From Chamaea fasciata (Eukaryota; Chordata; Aves; Passeriformes; Sylviidae): 64,000 nt of DNA. The stretch is from assembly GCA_029207755.1 (NCBI GenBank), contig JARCOQ010000003.1:92768646-92832645 (forward strand), read 5' to 3'. Within the stretch, counting starts at the first letter, position 1, and every line of letters begins with the position of its first letter. The notes beneath the pieces were generated by a model. It was not told the origin of the DNA. It did no database searches and was given only the letters and a program-made list of their open reading frames with translations. Of the stretch, positions 1 through 13,403 are shown in pieces. The translations under genes and the position numbers were made by a program.

Positions 1-2360
1 TTCCCCTTCATTTACATTTACTCTGTACTACAAAAGCTTAATTTCAATTACTGAAGCCAAAATTCAAATATAGACTAGTAACTACTGATGCTCTCTGAAG
101 GAGAATTTGTAGCATCATACAGGCAATTGACTAATTACATATGTCAAAGGAAATTTACAATCCATTTAAGAAAGTATTCGGCAAACACTGAGAGTTCAGT
201 TAATCCTTCTTGCTACATAAATCTCATTAAAAAAGATGGCTTCATCTGATACATGAGTACAGAAGAAAATAAATAAAATGTCTCCCTGAAAGTTAAAATA
301 GATATACTGTTTTTCCAACTTAAACTTTTATGTCAAGTCTTTCTACAGACAGCATAAGACTTTTCAGATATCTAACTTCTATTATTGATTATGGGAATAA
401 AGCATTATTTTACACATACACTTTGGTTTTCATCCATGTTCCCAAACCTGGGTGAGGAAAATTAAGGTCTTTCACCCTATTTTACTTCTTAACCACAGAA
501 CAAACTTACAGAAATACTAATTCTCCAGGTTGTCTTACAAGAGAGGGATTGTCTGAAAGTGAGTTTTATACTCTCTACTGGTTAAAAAGTTGCCTTGTCA
601 TGGCTTGCATAGGCTCTCTGACACTGGAGAACTACTTTTTTAACCTTGTTCTTTCTTTGCTAGCTATTTTAAATCACACAGATGATGTCATACAGATGAA
701 AGTACATCTCTGAGGACAAGCTAAGAGTGTGATTCATGATGGAAGAAATGGCTACCATAATTACTACTGATGATTTAGTATTAAGTGAGGGATAAAACAC
801 ATTCAACATAATGCTCATTGCCATATCTTACTAATATTGCACTCTTCAACAAAACAGTTTGCCAGAGTTGATAAAATCTGACTAAGGCTAACATGGTAAA
901 GAAGACATTAAACTAGTTTCTCTGTGCTGAGCAGAGCAGAGCAGAATTTCACCCTCACTGAGCAAAGAAATAATTCAGGGTGAAAATTTTCCAGTGCTAT
1001 TGTCCAGTGTCAGTTCTTGTCTTGGTTTAGGGACATGTCATCCCAGGACAGTTCTACACTGAGGTACTAGGTCTTAAATCTCAGACCAATATGAGAAGGA
1101 AGAGAGTTAACTTAGCACTCCTAGATCTACAGTTCTGTCATTATCACCAGCAGATAAAGCATTATCATATTGTAATGGAAAATCACTCCCACAGTCAAAG
1201 ATTAAAATACTGCAGACAAACAAATAATACATCATAAATCTCAGATGGCAATGACCGGAAAAAACCTCCTGTAAAATTAGATTTTTAAAAAAATAAAATT
1301 ATTTTTCATTTTTTTTAGATTTTTTAACTATTTGCAATGCTCCCACCCCACTTCACAACTGAATATGGGTCTCTTGCATGAATTTACTGTATATAATAAA
1401 ACTGTGCAGTATACTCAATATACAATTATGATGAGCTGTGCCTTTTTCATATGTACAATACCTGAGTTGCATTAACAAATTACACCCAACTGAACCATAA
1501 ACTCTATTACTTCTTTCACACAGTCTCAGTAACTCAGAATCCCTAGATTATTGCAATGACTCTTTAGATGGCCAAGTTGATAAAAAGAATATCGTGCCTC
1601 TCCCAGCTTTTACTGGTGCTTTCTTATTGCCTCCAAAGCCTAAGTGAAAAAATGGCTAAGTTCAATAAAAGTCCAAAGTTTTACCAATTTTAATCACACG
1701 GCAATTTCAAATCATAAGAATTTATAAGATCAGTAATATCCCAGTTTTCCAAATTTCAATATATAAAGAAATTGCTATTTCCAAGCAACTTAGATGGCCT
1801 AAATGGTGTGATCAATACTGAAATATTTATAGAGTAGTACCTAGTTTTACATTTCATGTAATCTCTTGCATAAAAATATATGTTTCTAATGGCTCTTACT
1901 AATATTTTCAAATTACTATGTCTGTCCTGAAATATTTATCCCTTCAAAAATACATGAAATAATTACTGATATGCTATGATTTACTGATTTATTTTCATAA
2001 AGACTATCCTGATTTTTTAAAAATTAAAATATTTCTTGGAATTTTCTTACTTTTTATTAAAAAAAAATAAACAAAGCTATTAATTTTGTAGGGACAACTT
2101 AGTTGTAGAAAATTCTGCCACCTTAGGCTTTAATCACGTCTTTTCTATTAATGAGGAAGCAAATATTTTGTGTATTTTCCCTTCAACTCTCTAAAAATTC
2201 CAGAATTGAAAAGAAATTGGTTTTGACTGACCTTAGCTTTCAATTTAATTCTGACTTTTCCCTTACAAGATCATAAAAATAAAAAAAAAAATCTCATTTC
2301 TAGGTATATTAATTTATCTTTGTAGAAGCTTCAGAAAGAAAACATAGTATGCCATATAGT
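1..2360. other. Unique AT-rich non-coding sequence
   Basis: I see no gene or recognisable repeat here. The only local structure is a short GCAGA-like run near 932-946 and A/T-rich stretches near 1290-1320 and 2040-2070. No reading frame longer than about 60 codons with a protein-like sequence is present. Confidence 0.6.
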
Positions 2361-3560
2361 AAAACCACCTCGAATCAGGTCCAACTAAAGCAGGTTGTTT
2401 GGGGCTGTCCCAAGTTCTGACCATCTCCAAAGATGTAGATTTCTTCAACATGTCCAGGAAACTGACCAATTTCAGGCTAATAATGTGGGTTTTTTCCTTA
2501 TGTCTAATCAAAATTTCCTGCATTGCAACTTGTGCCTGTTGCTTTTTGTCTTGTCACCATGTGCTTTCAAAACAATCTGTGTCCACCTTCTCTATACCAT
2601 TATATGCTATATACAATATGTCCCTAGCTTACCTTTTCCTAAGGCTCAACAAACTGAATTTCTTCAGTGTCTCCTCACATTACACATGCACCAGAACCCT
2701 AATCATCTTGATCATACCCAGCTGGATTAATTCAAGTTCATCCAGGATGTTCTGGTAATGAGGAGGCCAAACTAGGTGCAGCTCTTCAAGTACATTCTCA
2801 CAAATACTCAATTGAGAGAGAGAATCACTCTCCACAACTGTCTAGCTACTTCTCTCCTTTCTTCTTTGCATGTGGCTGACTTACCTTCAATTTGGAACTA
2901 CCAGATCCCTCTCTGTAATGTTTCTTCCTTTCCAGGCAGCACCTAATCTGTCCTGTTACACTGAATTACTTCATTCCAGATGAAAGACTGCATTTTCTTT
3001 TATTGACGCTCATGAGCTTTCTTTAGCTATATCTTCTGCTAAATTGGGTTCCTTTGAATAGCATTACGTTAATTGCTCCCCCTAGTTTGGTACTGGCTGC
3101 TAAGTTGCTGAGTACTGCAATCCGTTATGCAACAAAGTTGAGGAGCTGTTTTGGTCTCCGTAGCAATCCCTGATTATTGCCACGAGAAACCAGACCAAAT
3201 CATTAATCACACCCCTTTACAACTTATGGCCCAGCCAATTTTCCATCCACCTCACTGGCCACTTATCCAGTCCCTATGAAGCCAAGCTGACTACAAGCCT
3301 TGCTGTCAAAGAGCACATCCACTGCTCTCCTTTTACCCACAGAGTCATCTATCTCATCACAACACACAGCTGGGCTGGTCAGGCATATTTTGCCTTTGGT
3401 AAACCCATCCAGTCTGTCCTGTGTGTTCTCAGTCAGCTTGTACGAGTCCTGATGTCCTTTATGTTCCCAGTTATGGCTCCCAGGTGGCTGATTAAAACTA
3501 CTAACCCAGATCCTCCTTCTTGATCTTGCTGAAGATGTGCATGAGTTTGATTTTGATTTG
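2360..3560 (-). mobile_element. CR1 LINE fragment, old, RT region to 3' UTR
   Basis: Read on the minus strand, this is a degraded 3' portion of a CR1 non-LTR retrotransposon. The high-coordinate end (about 3160-3540) carries the reverse complement of the bird CR1 reverse-transcriptase palm region. On the plus strand this appears as the characteristic string around ttccatccacctcactggcc (3240-3260) and the KKED-type motif near 3510-3530. The low-coordinate end (2372-2660) matches the CR1 3' UTR, beginning near gaatcaggtccaactaaagc. Frames are broken by many stops and indels, and the terminal ATTCTATG-type tail is missing, so the copy is old and 3'-truncated. Short ORFs overlapping it on both strands are chance. 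Confidence 0.75.
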
Positions 3561-6500
3561 ATTCTCTTCCATTATGCTATAATAAGAATTTTATAGTTTA
3601 TTTACACAATATAAAATATAATAATAAGATTTAGGAATATGTACTATTAAATAAATTATAATCTGGGGGTTGTTTTCTTTTAATGTAGGGACTCTGAATT
3701 CAATAATTTGGATTTTTTCCTCTCATCTCTAACTTCACATTATTAATCACAGTTATCTGTGAAAGCAATGATCAACATGATTGTTCAAAGAAATATGCAA
3801 CAAAATTTTAACACTGGAGCTAGTTGCAACATCATGAGCAAGTCAGCTAATGCTTGTGAATAAAAGCTATTAATTTCTCTATTTGTCCCTGAAATGTTTA
3901 GATTATACTTTTCTTGGAATAATGTTAGTCAGTCACTGAAATGCAATTGTGATTCAGGAAATTTGCAGCTTGTTCTGCTTGTTTTGGTTTACATAATATA
4001 TTCATAAAGAAAAGGAATATGCTAAATTACACTGAATAAGAAGATAAACCAGAATTTGATTTAGATTTAATATATTTATGGTAATTTCATTGTTTTTCTC
4101 CAAAAAAATCCCCAAAAACTCCCCAAAACAAACAAACAGACAGACCTTGAATGCTTCTTTAATTATAAAGACCATTTTTATACAACAAACACTTCAACTT
4201 CATATAAAAGGGTTAAGTTTTTCCAACTGTTTGATTTTAATTACTATTATTATCTACCACATAGAATTCACAAAGGCTTAAATACTTTTCTTTAACAATC
4301 TTTATAAATTCTTCTACTGATCTACTACATGTTTTTGCTCTTGTAAATGAAGTATTTCAGTTACTCAAAGTTAGACATATTTATGATATAATGTCCAGGA
4401 AAGTCCTTTACAGACACAACACAAAGACAAACTCTTCTTACTTATTGCCATTCAAACTCTGTTTCTCTGATGTTTGTATTTTCTTTTTTCCTGTTGTGAT
4501 ACTAAAAATCATTCACAGTTCATAATCATAAGTATTTTACTCGTACTTCTTACTGGAATCCTGCAAAACATAGCCCAGATCTTATTTATTTGAAATGATG
4601 AGAAGTATATCCTTGGACTTCTTCAAGGAATTCTTTTTACTGGAATTTTGGTAATTTTTCTGTAGCGGTATTTGGAATGTAACCGTATGAAACTGTCTTC
4701 AGTACCCCAAACACAAGAATACAAAACTGTCTTTGAGATATTTAGCTTGCATTGGACTGTGTTTGTAAAAATGCTTTTCAGCCATTTTTTCTTCACTAAA
4801 ATTAAAATCAAGCATATTGAGAGGATTATTTGCTTTAGCTTGGTTCATAAATGTGTTTTATATTCTTCTGTAAAAATAAAATAGAATAAAGAATGAACTT
4901 ACAAATATCTAGCCCAGGAATTTGCATCCTACTGTTGCAGAATTTACATTTCATTTTCTGAAAATCAACATCAAACACACTCCTGAAGATGTATTTTCAG
5001 AAGTGTTTTTGATAGTCAATCAGCTTCAGTGTCATTTAAGAACAGCCTGATGACAGTGGAAAGGGCCTTTACTCCTTGTCTAAAATTCCTAAAACAGAAT
5101 TATGCCCTGTTCTACTCATTTTGATAGTTCTATGAATAATATATAAATATTATATATATACATAAAAAGAATATATTGTTTCCTAAATATGGAGGTTCAT
5201 TTATAAATGAAGGAAAAGGAGTAGAATTGAAAGTACACAGGAATTTAAGGCCAGAACCAAATCCCAATCCACCTGTAGTTCAGCTCTCAGGAGGGTAGTA
5301 ACATGTGAACCTTCTATATATATGTTAGAAAACATTAATTGCTTTGAGCTTCAATGATGCTTATGGGTGCCTTCTGACTCAGGAAAGTCTATGAAAATTT
5401 TTGTACTATTCTTATGCAAACACCAATCATGCATTCAGTTTGAACAGTTGCAGTTGTTTGGTTGCTGGCACTTTAAAACACTAAGCTGTCTTTATTTATC
5501 TTGGCTGTTGTCCTTTCTGTTTTGCATTCTGAAACATAATCTTATTACAATAATAAATATTTTAATACTGAATCACACTTACACTGCGTAGTATTGGTCA
5601 TTGTGTTGTAGATTTGATTTTCATGTATGAACAAAGTACTTTATGCCGCCTGAGCTTTGCCTGCTTTTCAGAGTTTGCATTTTGTTCTCACACAGCTTCA
5701 AGAAAACAATGTGTATTTTTAGAATTTATCTTTTTGTTTACATATTTCTCCTCTGGGAGGAGAAAGGTGGCTGATGGTAGTCTTCACCAACGAAGTCAAA
5801 GAGGTGGCAACCTATGTAGCCAATCTTGTGCCTTCTGAAAGAATTGTATAGAAGATGGAGTCAGAAAATTAAAAATAGAACTTTCCTGCTGACCTTCTTG
5901 CTGCCTGCCTCATTCTTTCGTGTCCCAAAGTGTGATATACTTTAATCTTACAAACAGGACAAATATTGCTTCTAATTGTCACATTTTTCAATACAGCAAC
6001 AAGGATATTGCATTCCTAAAGTGCCAGTTATAATTCATGTATTTATCTGTTGATTGGTTTACCAATTAGTGCTTTGATATATTTTATATTATAATATCCT
6101 ATTATATTTGTATCATTATATACTATTTGTATACTTTTATATATTTTAGTGTATATTCCTAATGTGCTCTACATGCTTTCATTATAACCCTAAGTGTCGC
6201 ATAATACACAGCAAGAACATTGTAGTCTAAAAATCTAAAAATTCACTGAACTGTGGGGTTTGCTCTAAATAAGGAATAACTATTAATTGAATATTTATGC
6301 TGTTTTCTAATAGGTTTTTTGGGGAGGATGACAGTTCAGAAGCATAAGAGTATTTTTTGTAGTAGAAAATATTATGTATACTTTGTGATAATAAATGACA
6401 TTCAGAATGACTTATTTTCCTTAAATATTAATATTTTGCTTATAGCCATTGCTGATTCAGCTGTCAGCAGTTTTAGGATATTTAAATTAAAAATGGGAGC

Positions 6501-8698
6501 AGGCAGCTAGATTGTTTACAATTGGAAATCATGACATGACATATTACATAGTCATCTTTGTTGTGCATGTATCACCAAACACCAAAACACCAAAATTTTA
6601 GTTTTCTGAATTTTCCTTCATGTTAGTGTTACAGTGTCATAATATTTCCCCTAATCTTTCTTTATAGAGTACTATCTATAGAAGTTTCATTAAAAAAGAT
6701 AACTAATTAATCTGTCACATTAATAATTTATATGTTTTTCTTTTATTACAGAGCTGCAAAGTCAGCTACTCAGGAATGTTTTATACTAGAAAGCAGATAG
6801 ACATTTTAAAAGAAAAAGTTTTCTAGGGCAATGTCAGTGTGATTTGCAAAACTGTTGGTCTCTGACACACCTAGAACAATGCAAATGTAAAGTATAAGTT
6901 AGGATCAGTACTCTGAAGGTATTCTAATTGTGGGAGGAGGACAATTCAACTCAGTTAGAGGTGACTTCATTATTCAAGTCAAACTCTGCTGGTAGAAGGG
7001 GTGAACCTTTATACTGTGCACCATGACTCTTCTTTGTGGCCACTTTCTACCCTGAGTGGTTTGCCTGTTCGTTGGTTCACAGGCGTAACTACTTCAGGCC
7101 AGTTCACAGGGAATCAGAAATACATTCATTTCCAGGCAGACTTCCCATTTCTTTATCTAGCTATATGCCCAAGAGACAAGATAGATGCACACGTGAATCT
7201 GTGCAAATAGTTGGTTCAGACAGTGCAGTTTTCACAATTGAAAATTATCTAAAAGATTTAGTGTACAATGCTGAAATTTCACAGACAACAGATCAATTTA
7301 GTTGGGTGACACATATTTTCTCACAATGATTGGCTTAATGTTTGGCTAACCACAGCATTTCTTTGTCTTTCTGAAGCAGTTAAACTCTATTAAACTTTAC
7401 ATGATTGTGCCTAGGACTGATGCTCAGATGGCAAGTGTCCACTTCCTCATAAAATAATCTCCATCCACTTTATGTATTTTATGGCTGTCATTTTCTTCTT
7501 CAATGTTAAAAAGACTTCTTGAAAAATAACATATTCTGGACAGAGTTCAACTTGTCTAGCCCTTTCAAAGGTGTGATAAAGATGATCCTGCAGATTTTAA
7601 AATGGATGCTTTTAGAAGTGTTAAATATTCCACAGGGCTACTAAGAAATGAAGTATCCTCTTTCATTTTATTACTGGAATACATAACTAGATTATTTTGA
7701 AAACCTAAAAAGTTTTTATTGAACAATTCCAATTTTGACATAATTATCAGTGACTTGAGGTCTTCCATTAGGTAGCAGAAACTGCTATGAGACAGTTTTC
7801 TTTATGGAGAGTATCTCTGAGATTTCTTTGTTGTAAATAATTTCACCATTTTTTTCTTTCTTATATGAGGAAATTCCTGTGTCATCATTTCAAGTGGTTT
7901 TATGCCACTGCTAGTCAGTGCAATGTCAGTGTTATCTACTTTCTTCATAACTTCACTATGCTAAAGGTAGAGGTTTACAGAATTTTCCTGTACAGTGTTG
8001 CTACATTCAAGCCCAGAATCTCTTCTCAGCTATTTAAATTGTTTCTAAATATTTTGATAGCTAAACCAACAATACCAGACTATGGTGGCATCTTTGTAAA
8101 AGCTCCCATTTGCCTTTCATCTAAATAATAACAGTAGAAGATATCAGTTTACAGATACTTAAGCAATTGCCACCAAAAAAAAAATCTATTTTTTTCTACC
8201 TGTTTTGAGGCAACTACTGATTTTCAGTGCTGTGGTAAGATTACCTCATATTTAAGAAAATAATTGTACACTTTGGCCATTTGGCATAATTATTATAAAT
8301 CATAGCTAACTTGCTCTTCACTGTCCACAAGTAGTATTCAGGTACTATTATAAAACTTACTCTATTTCCTAGAATAAGTTTTTCTTTTCTTATGCATGCT
8401 CTAAACTCACCTAAGCCTCACAAGTCTAAGAATTTTTTTAAAATTCCTATTGTCATCTGTCAGTTTTGTCCAGTAAGGCACCAAACCTGATCAATGTTGG
8501 AAAAGTGAAAACTAGTTTACACTTAGACCACTTAAAAAAAATCTTTTGCTCTTATGGAATTCACCAGTTCTGGAAGAAGTGGAGATGGAAAGGATCTTGG
8601 AGAATTAATCCATCACCAAATGGCTGTGGAATGCTTCTGCCATACTTACCTGTGATAAGAAAAAGTGGAGTGCTTATAGGATAACGTGAAAGATCTTT
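3561..8698. other. Unique AT-rich sequence, no gene seen
   Basis: About 5 kb without a recognisable gene or interspersed repeat. Minor structures include an A/C-rich run around 4100-4145, an AT alternation around 5138-5162, a 9-bp perfect hairpin with a 3-nt loop at 5745-5765, and an AT-rich stretch at 6065-6150. Reading frames of 60-97 codons occur at the rate expected by chance and have no recognisable domain. Confidence 0.55.
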
Positions 8699-8703
8699 CA
8701 AGG
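8699..8703. repeat. 5-bp target site duplication, left copy (caagg)
   Basis: The sequence caagg immediately precedes the LTR at 8704 and is repeated exactly at 9922-9926 after its other end. Five-base duplications are typical of ERVL (class III/ERV3) integrations. Confidence 0.7.
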
Positions 8704-8885
8704 TATGCTGGCTTTAGCTAGAATAGAGTTAGCTCATTTTTTTCATTGTAGCTGGTATGGGGCTGTGTTTTGGAATTGTGCTAGAACTGTGCTGATAATT
8801 CAGGGATAGTTTCATTATTGCTGAGCAGCGCTTGCTTCTCATGCCATCCTGCCAGCTAGTAGGCTAGGGGTGAAAAAGAAATTCT

Positions 8886-9070
8886 CTAGAGAGGGATCTG
8901 GACAGGCTGGATTGATTGTCTGAGGCCAGTCATATGAGCTTTGACAAGGCCATGTTATAGACATGGTGCTTGGGGGCATGGTTTCATGATAAATATCCCA
9001 GTGCTGGTTTAGCATGTGGATTTGATGATCTTAGAAGTGTTTTCTGGCTTTAGTGACTCTTTTATTCTAA
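8886..9070 (+). mobile_element. CR1 fragment with internal deletion, inside LTR
   Basis: The first 65 bases (from about 8890) translate to the CR1 RT-thumb signature beginning RDLDRLD. At about 8955 this jumps straight to the CR1 3' terminal region (gatttgatgatcttagaagt at 9019-9038), ending in a ttattcta remnant of the 8-mer tail near 9069. Most of the intervening ORF end and 3' UTR is therefore missing. The LTR sequence continues on both sides, so the CR1 inserted after the LTR. Confidence 0.6.
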
Positions 9071-9299
9071 GATGGGAGGAGACAAGGTTGCAATGGATGA
9101 CCCCAGCTGACCAAAGGGATTTTCTGTACTATTAGGACATCATGCTCAGCAATAAAACTAGGAGGGAGGTTGGTGTGAGTGTCACTGCTTGGGGAATGGC
9201 TGGGCATTTGTTGCTTGGTAGTGAGGAAATTTTTTCATTTCCATCACTTGTCTATGTTGGTTTTATTTCTCTCTCTTTGGTATTTTGTTTCTCATTAAA

Positions 9300-9300
9300 A

Positions 9301-9332
<32 letters not shown>
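9300..9332 (+). repeat. (ATT)n microsatellite
   Basis: About eleven ATT units lie exactly at the junction between the LTR body and the minus-strand CR1 tail. They produce an isoleucine-run reading frame that is not a gene. Confidence 0.85.
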
Positions 9333-9782
9333 CACAGAATTACAGAATCATCAAGGTTGGAAGAGACATTCAAGATCATCTAGTCCAACTGTTATTCTAA
9401 TACCATCATAATCACTGTTAAACCATATGCCCAAGTGGTACATCTAGACACCTCTTGAACACTTCCAGAGAGGGTCAGTCTACCACCTCCCTGGGCAACT
9501 TATTCAAATGTCTGACTACTCTTTCAGTGAATTATGTTTTTCTAATATATAATCTAAACTTCCTATAGCACCTCTTAAGGCTATTTCCTCTCCTCCTTTC
9601 ACTTGAGACATCTCAGAAGAGACTGACCCTCATCCCACTACAACCCCTTTCAGGGTATTGTAGACATCAGTGAGGTCCCTGTCAGCCTTCCCTTCTCCAG
9701 ACTAAACAAACCCAGTTCCCTCAGCTGCTCCTCATAGGACATGCTTTCTAGAACCCTCATCAACTCCATTGTTCTTCTTCAT
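9331..9782 (-). mobile_element. CR1 3' end, nested in the ERVL LTR
   Basis: On the plus strand it begins with the reverse complement of the CR1 terminal octamer tail (atcacagaattacagaatca) followed by aaggttggaagagacattca, the standard CR1 3' end. It runs back through the 3' UTR into the last part of ORF2 (agactaaacaaacccagttc near 9700). It is 5'-truncated at about 9782, where LTR sequence resumes. Orientation is opposite to the other CR1 in the same LTR. Confidence 0.85.
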
Positions 9783-9921
9783 TGTTTTATTTTATTTTAA
9801 TTATTAAACTGCTCATCTCAGCCTCTGAGTTTCTACTTTTCTGGTTTTCCCCATTCCACTGGGGGAGAGTGAGCAGGTGGCTGTGTAGTGCTTATTTACC
9901 AGCTGGGGTTAAGCTATGACA

Positions 9922-9926
9922 CAAGG
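9922..9926. repeat. 5-bp target site duplication, right copy (caagg)
   Basis: Exact match to 8699-8703; closes the LTR insertion. Confidence 0.7.
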
Positions 9927-10720
9927 GAAAAACATAAGAACCACTATGTGGTTCTTTCTAATGACCTTTACAAGACCTTGCCTTGAAGTAATCAAAATTC
10001 TGTTCTGTGTTTGCATTTCCTTCATGATCTGTGCTCAGAAAAGGTACTTGACACAGGAATAGATGTACAGAAGAGCAATTAAAATGGATTTAAAAGTGTT
10101 GTTTTGAAAAAGTATTGAAGACTGGTAACAGTATCATATTAAACAACAGAAGGTCAGTTTCATTTCTGCAATCATCTCACATATATGAAACTCCCTCCCT
10201 TTACTACTGTGTGTCAGTACCCATCTGGACCCAGGCTAAAAGCAAATTCCATCTGGTTGAGATTTAGCAATGACATTGTCAAACATGAAATTCTGGACAT
10301 TTTCAGATATCCACAGAAAATATCTGCTACTCAGTTAGGATGCTTTACTTTTGATGTCTGCTTCTATGTTTTTCAGCTATTTGCAATATCAAAGCTTCAA
10401 ACTGTAGGCCAATTAACATTTTCACCCTCTGGGCAGGTGCCTCAGCTTTTGTAACTGTGAGTTAAAATTGCAGGATATGATCTGGACCCTTGCCCTTAAA
10501 CTTTTACCTATATTGGCAGGAGTAGGGCTTGTTTTAAGAGACTGACTGTCACAGGAGTCTTGTTAGAAATGACCTTATAACTGCAGTTTTCTATTCCTTT
10601 CATGTTGCATAATATTTGAATCTTTTAGATCCTGTTCAGGCAAAAATTCTTGGTGTAAGTTGTCATAACTTATTGGTACTGAAAGAGGCTTTACATTTTA
10701 TTTAGAATATAACCCACATA
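9927..10720. other. Spacer between two related LTRs
   Basis: Mostly unique AT-rich sequence. The stretch 10020-10100 (tgtgctcagaaaaggtactt and following) faintly resembles a very old CR1 ORF2 end, but not enough to annotate as an element. Confidence 0.4.
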
Positions 10721-11272
10721 TGTGCAATGGACTCAGCTGGGATGGAGTTAAATCCTCTAAATAGCAGCTTGTATGCTGCTGTGTTCTATATTTTCAACCA
10801 AAACAATGCTGGTAACACACCAATGTTTTAGCTCTTTTTGAACAGTATTTTCACAGCATCAAGGGCACCTATCTGTTACTCTGCCCTCCCCAGTGATTAG
10901 ACTGAGGGTGTGCAAAAGGTTGAGAGGGAATGGGGAACCATGCAGATGATCCAAATTACCAGAAGTGCTATTCCATACCAAATAATATGGAAAATGCAGG
11001 AGAGCTTGTTTAGGGTGTTTAGCTATCTTTCACATGGGAACTGACTGGGAATCAGCCTATCTGTGGGAGGTGGTGATTGATTGTGTTTGCATCACTTGTC
11101 TTGTTTTGTCTTCTCTCTCTTTCTTCTACTTTCACTTTTTAAACAATTTTTTCACTAGCCATGATTTTTTTGGCTCTGGCTCTTCCTTTTCTCCTCCCCT
11201 GTTACACTGGAGGCCAGGGTGGGGAAGAATAAGCAAGCAGCTGTGGTACAGAGCTACTGAGGTGAACCCACA
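10721..11272 (+). mobile_element. Solo ERVL-type LTR, same family as 8704-9921
   Basis: It starts near tgtgcaatggactcagctgg and carries family landmarks in order: aaaacaatgctggtaacaca (10800-10819), caccaatgttttagctcttt, a tattccatacca block at 10970, a pyrimidine-rich 3' part, and a terminal ...gaacccaca at 11272. It is uninterrupted by CR1, unlike its neighbour. A clean target duplication is not visible, so the edges are plus or minus a few bases. Divergence from the remembered consensus is considerable, suggesting an old insertion. Short ORFs crossing it (for example 11132-11551 on minus) are chance. Confidence 0.7.
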
Positions 11273-12700
11273 AAAATATGAAACAGAATAACTTTGAAAA
11301 AGTACCAGAAGGTGCCATAGGATCTTTATCAATGTTGAATCCTCTGGATCTGGCTTTTTTCTGGATCTAGCAGAATATATATTAATTTCAAGAGTTTGAG
11401 ATAGGTGCAGAACATAAATTATTGGCACTGTTGCAGATGAAGAACTTACAGGTGATGTCACTAGAAGTTTAGTGAGGAAGGTAAGAAGTTTTGATTTGAA
11501 AATATGAAACATTAGTCTTAACTTGTCTACTGAATGAACATACATTTGCACTTATGTTGAAACACCTGAAAATAAAATACTTTTTAAAATATCTGCATAA
11601 GTTTTCAGTTAAGCTAAAATTACTTTCTATTCAAATAGAGAATGAATTTATACATTAATTTAGATTAAAATATGTCAACTAATTGAATATTATTTTCAGC
11701 AGTTATGAATACTTCATCTGATGGTGTTCACTTTTCATGCAGAAAGAAATAAAAAAAAAATCAAAGGAAATTCTCCATAAAACCTTTTTTTTTTTTTTGC
11801 AAAATACTCTTGATAAATATTCCAGCTGTGAAGTGAAAATAATATCCTAATTATAGTGCTACTTTATATGACAGAGATTAACCACAACATACTTAATAAC
11901 AGAAAATCTATGAAAAGGATAGTTCATTCAAATTAGGAAAGCTTGTTTCACTAAGCACGCTCAAATAACTGATGGAAAATTAATTACGATATTAGTCAAA
12001 GAAGCTGCACTTTATTTGCTAATATTTGCTATGAGGCATTTTGTGCAATTGTCATGTTTTATTACATAACCTTTTATACTCTGTAGTAACCAAAACACTT
12101 GTGATTCTCTGTGAATGTATTAAGATCTGATGTCAGTGTACTAATAGAGAGAAAACAGTGAGAGTGGAGCAGCTGACCATGGTTAGACAGGCTCTCCACC
12201 TGAATATTCTTGGCCTTGTGCTGCTTTCTAGTAATATACCGATACACATTAAGAGGGTATGTGGAATTTGTAAATTAAATCAATTGAATAGTGAATATTT
12301 TTTCCATAAAGATCTCTTAGTCATATAAATTGAAATAAAAATAAACTTCAGTTGCATCTATTCAAACCTGTAGTTGTCAATGACTATAGAGGTTTACAGC
12401 ATCTAGTTATACGTGCATCTTTCCTCTTTTGTTCAACATGGAAAACCAAACAATGAGAACAGCATCACAGATGAAGCTGTGAGTTTAAAACTAGTCAACA
12501 AAACTTTTCCAGATAAAGGAGTTCATGTCTTTCATAGATGGGTGCAACCGGCCATCTGGCAAACAGAATAAATGTTCTGTGAAGTTCATTTTTATCAGTG
12601 TGTAGGGAAAATATATTTAGAAGCTTTTAACACTGTGCTATAAAGAGAAATTATGGGTAATGAGTTACTGTGCCATACTTCAAAAATGCAGGAAGCAGTA
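11273..12700. other. Unique AT-rich sequence
   Basis: No gene recognised. Contains short A and T homopolymers (11751-11760, 11787-11799). Nothing else stands out. Confidence 0.5.
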
Positions 12701-12977
12701 GTGTACTGTCAGGCAGGAAAGTCTTCACCAAGCCAGCCAGGCTTATAAGGACAGCTTTAAACTGGACTTACTAGGAGAAAGAAATAGAGTTTTGAGTAAA
12801 GAAAGAACCAGGGAATGATAGTGCATTAGGAACCACAGTGGAAACACCTGTGAAATGCCTTGAAGGAATTAGGTCATGTTCCTCTAAAATGGTGACACAG
12901 TCAATAGCCCAACTGAAATGACTACACCAATGAAGTAGAATAAGTAAAAAAATCAGGAGAAGATGGAAGCCACTGTG

Positions 12978-12983
12978 CATCTA
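12978..12983. repeat. 6-bp target site duplication, left copy (catcta)
   Basis: catcta directly precedes the LTR; the identical hexamer follows it at 13534-13539. In intact CR1 the hexamer occurs once at this point. Confidence 0.9.
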
Positions 12984-13320
12984 TGTGGAGGCCCAGGGGC
13001 CTTCCACCAGGAGAGATACCCTTTTAGATTAGGGTGAGAAAAACCTTCCTCCCATGGGCCTTTGCAGCCACATGTTAATGTTTCTTAGGTTTCACTTTTT
13101 CATTGGTTTGTCAATTTATGTCACCCTGTTCATCCCCCTTTCACCATACATACACCCCTCCTACAATGTTCCTCCTTCCCTTGAACCTCGTTGGGCTATT
13201 TTTGCTGCAGTACCCCACACCTGTGATCTCATTAGTTCCTCCAGTTCCCGGCCACCCCTCTGAACCATTTTTCTCTACCCCTATTGGACCTTGACCCTCA
13301 GAAACACCCTTTTTATTTGG

Positions 13321-13327
13321 TATATAA
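13321..13327 (+). promoter_or_regulatory. TATA box of the LTR
   Basis: tatataa preceded by an A/T and C-rich stretch, 77 bases before the AATAAA signal, as expected for an LTR promoter. Confidence 0.65.
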
Positions 13328-13403
13328 CCCTGGATCCTTGGCCCCATTTTGCCCCTCGTCCCTGGAACACATTCGAGGCTGTACCCATGATGCATGCTCT
13401 GAC

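Larger units (their letters stand above)
8704..9921 (+). mobile_element. Solo ERVL-type LTR, interrupted by two CR1 insertions
   Basis: A bird ERVL-class long terminal repeat. The 5' part (8704-8885) starts tatgctggctttagctagaa, where the expected terminal TG has become TA. It resumes at about 9071 (gaccccagctgaccaaaggg at 9099-9118) and again at about 9783, and ends with a pyrimidine/GGGGGAG block and ...ctatgaca at 9921. The exact 5-bp duplication caagg on both sides supports these outer edges. Two CR1 pieces sit inside (about 8886-9070 on plus, 9331-9782 on minus). With them removed, the LTR is about 580 bp. An AATAAA-like motif at 9152 sits where the family has its TATA region. No internal proviral sequence adjoins it, so it is a solo LTR. 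Confidence 0.75.

Noticed and set aside
11132..11551. 139-codon minus-strand frame
   Set aside because: Half of it is antisense to an ERVL LTR; the remainder has no similarity I recognise.
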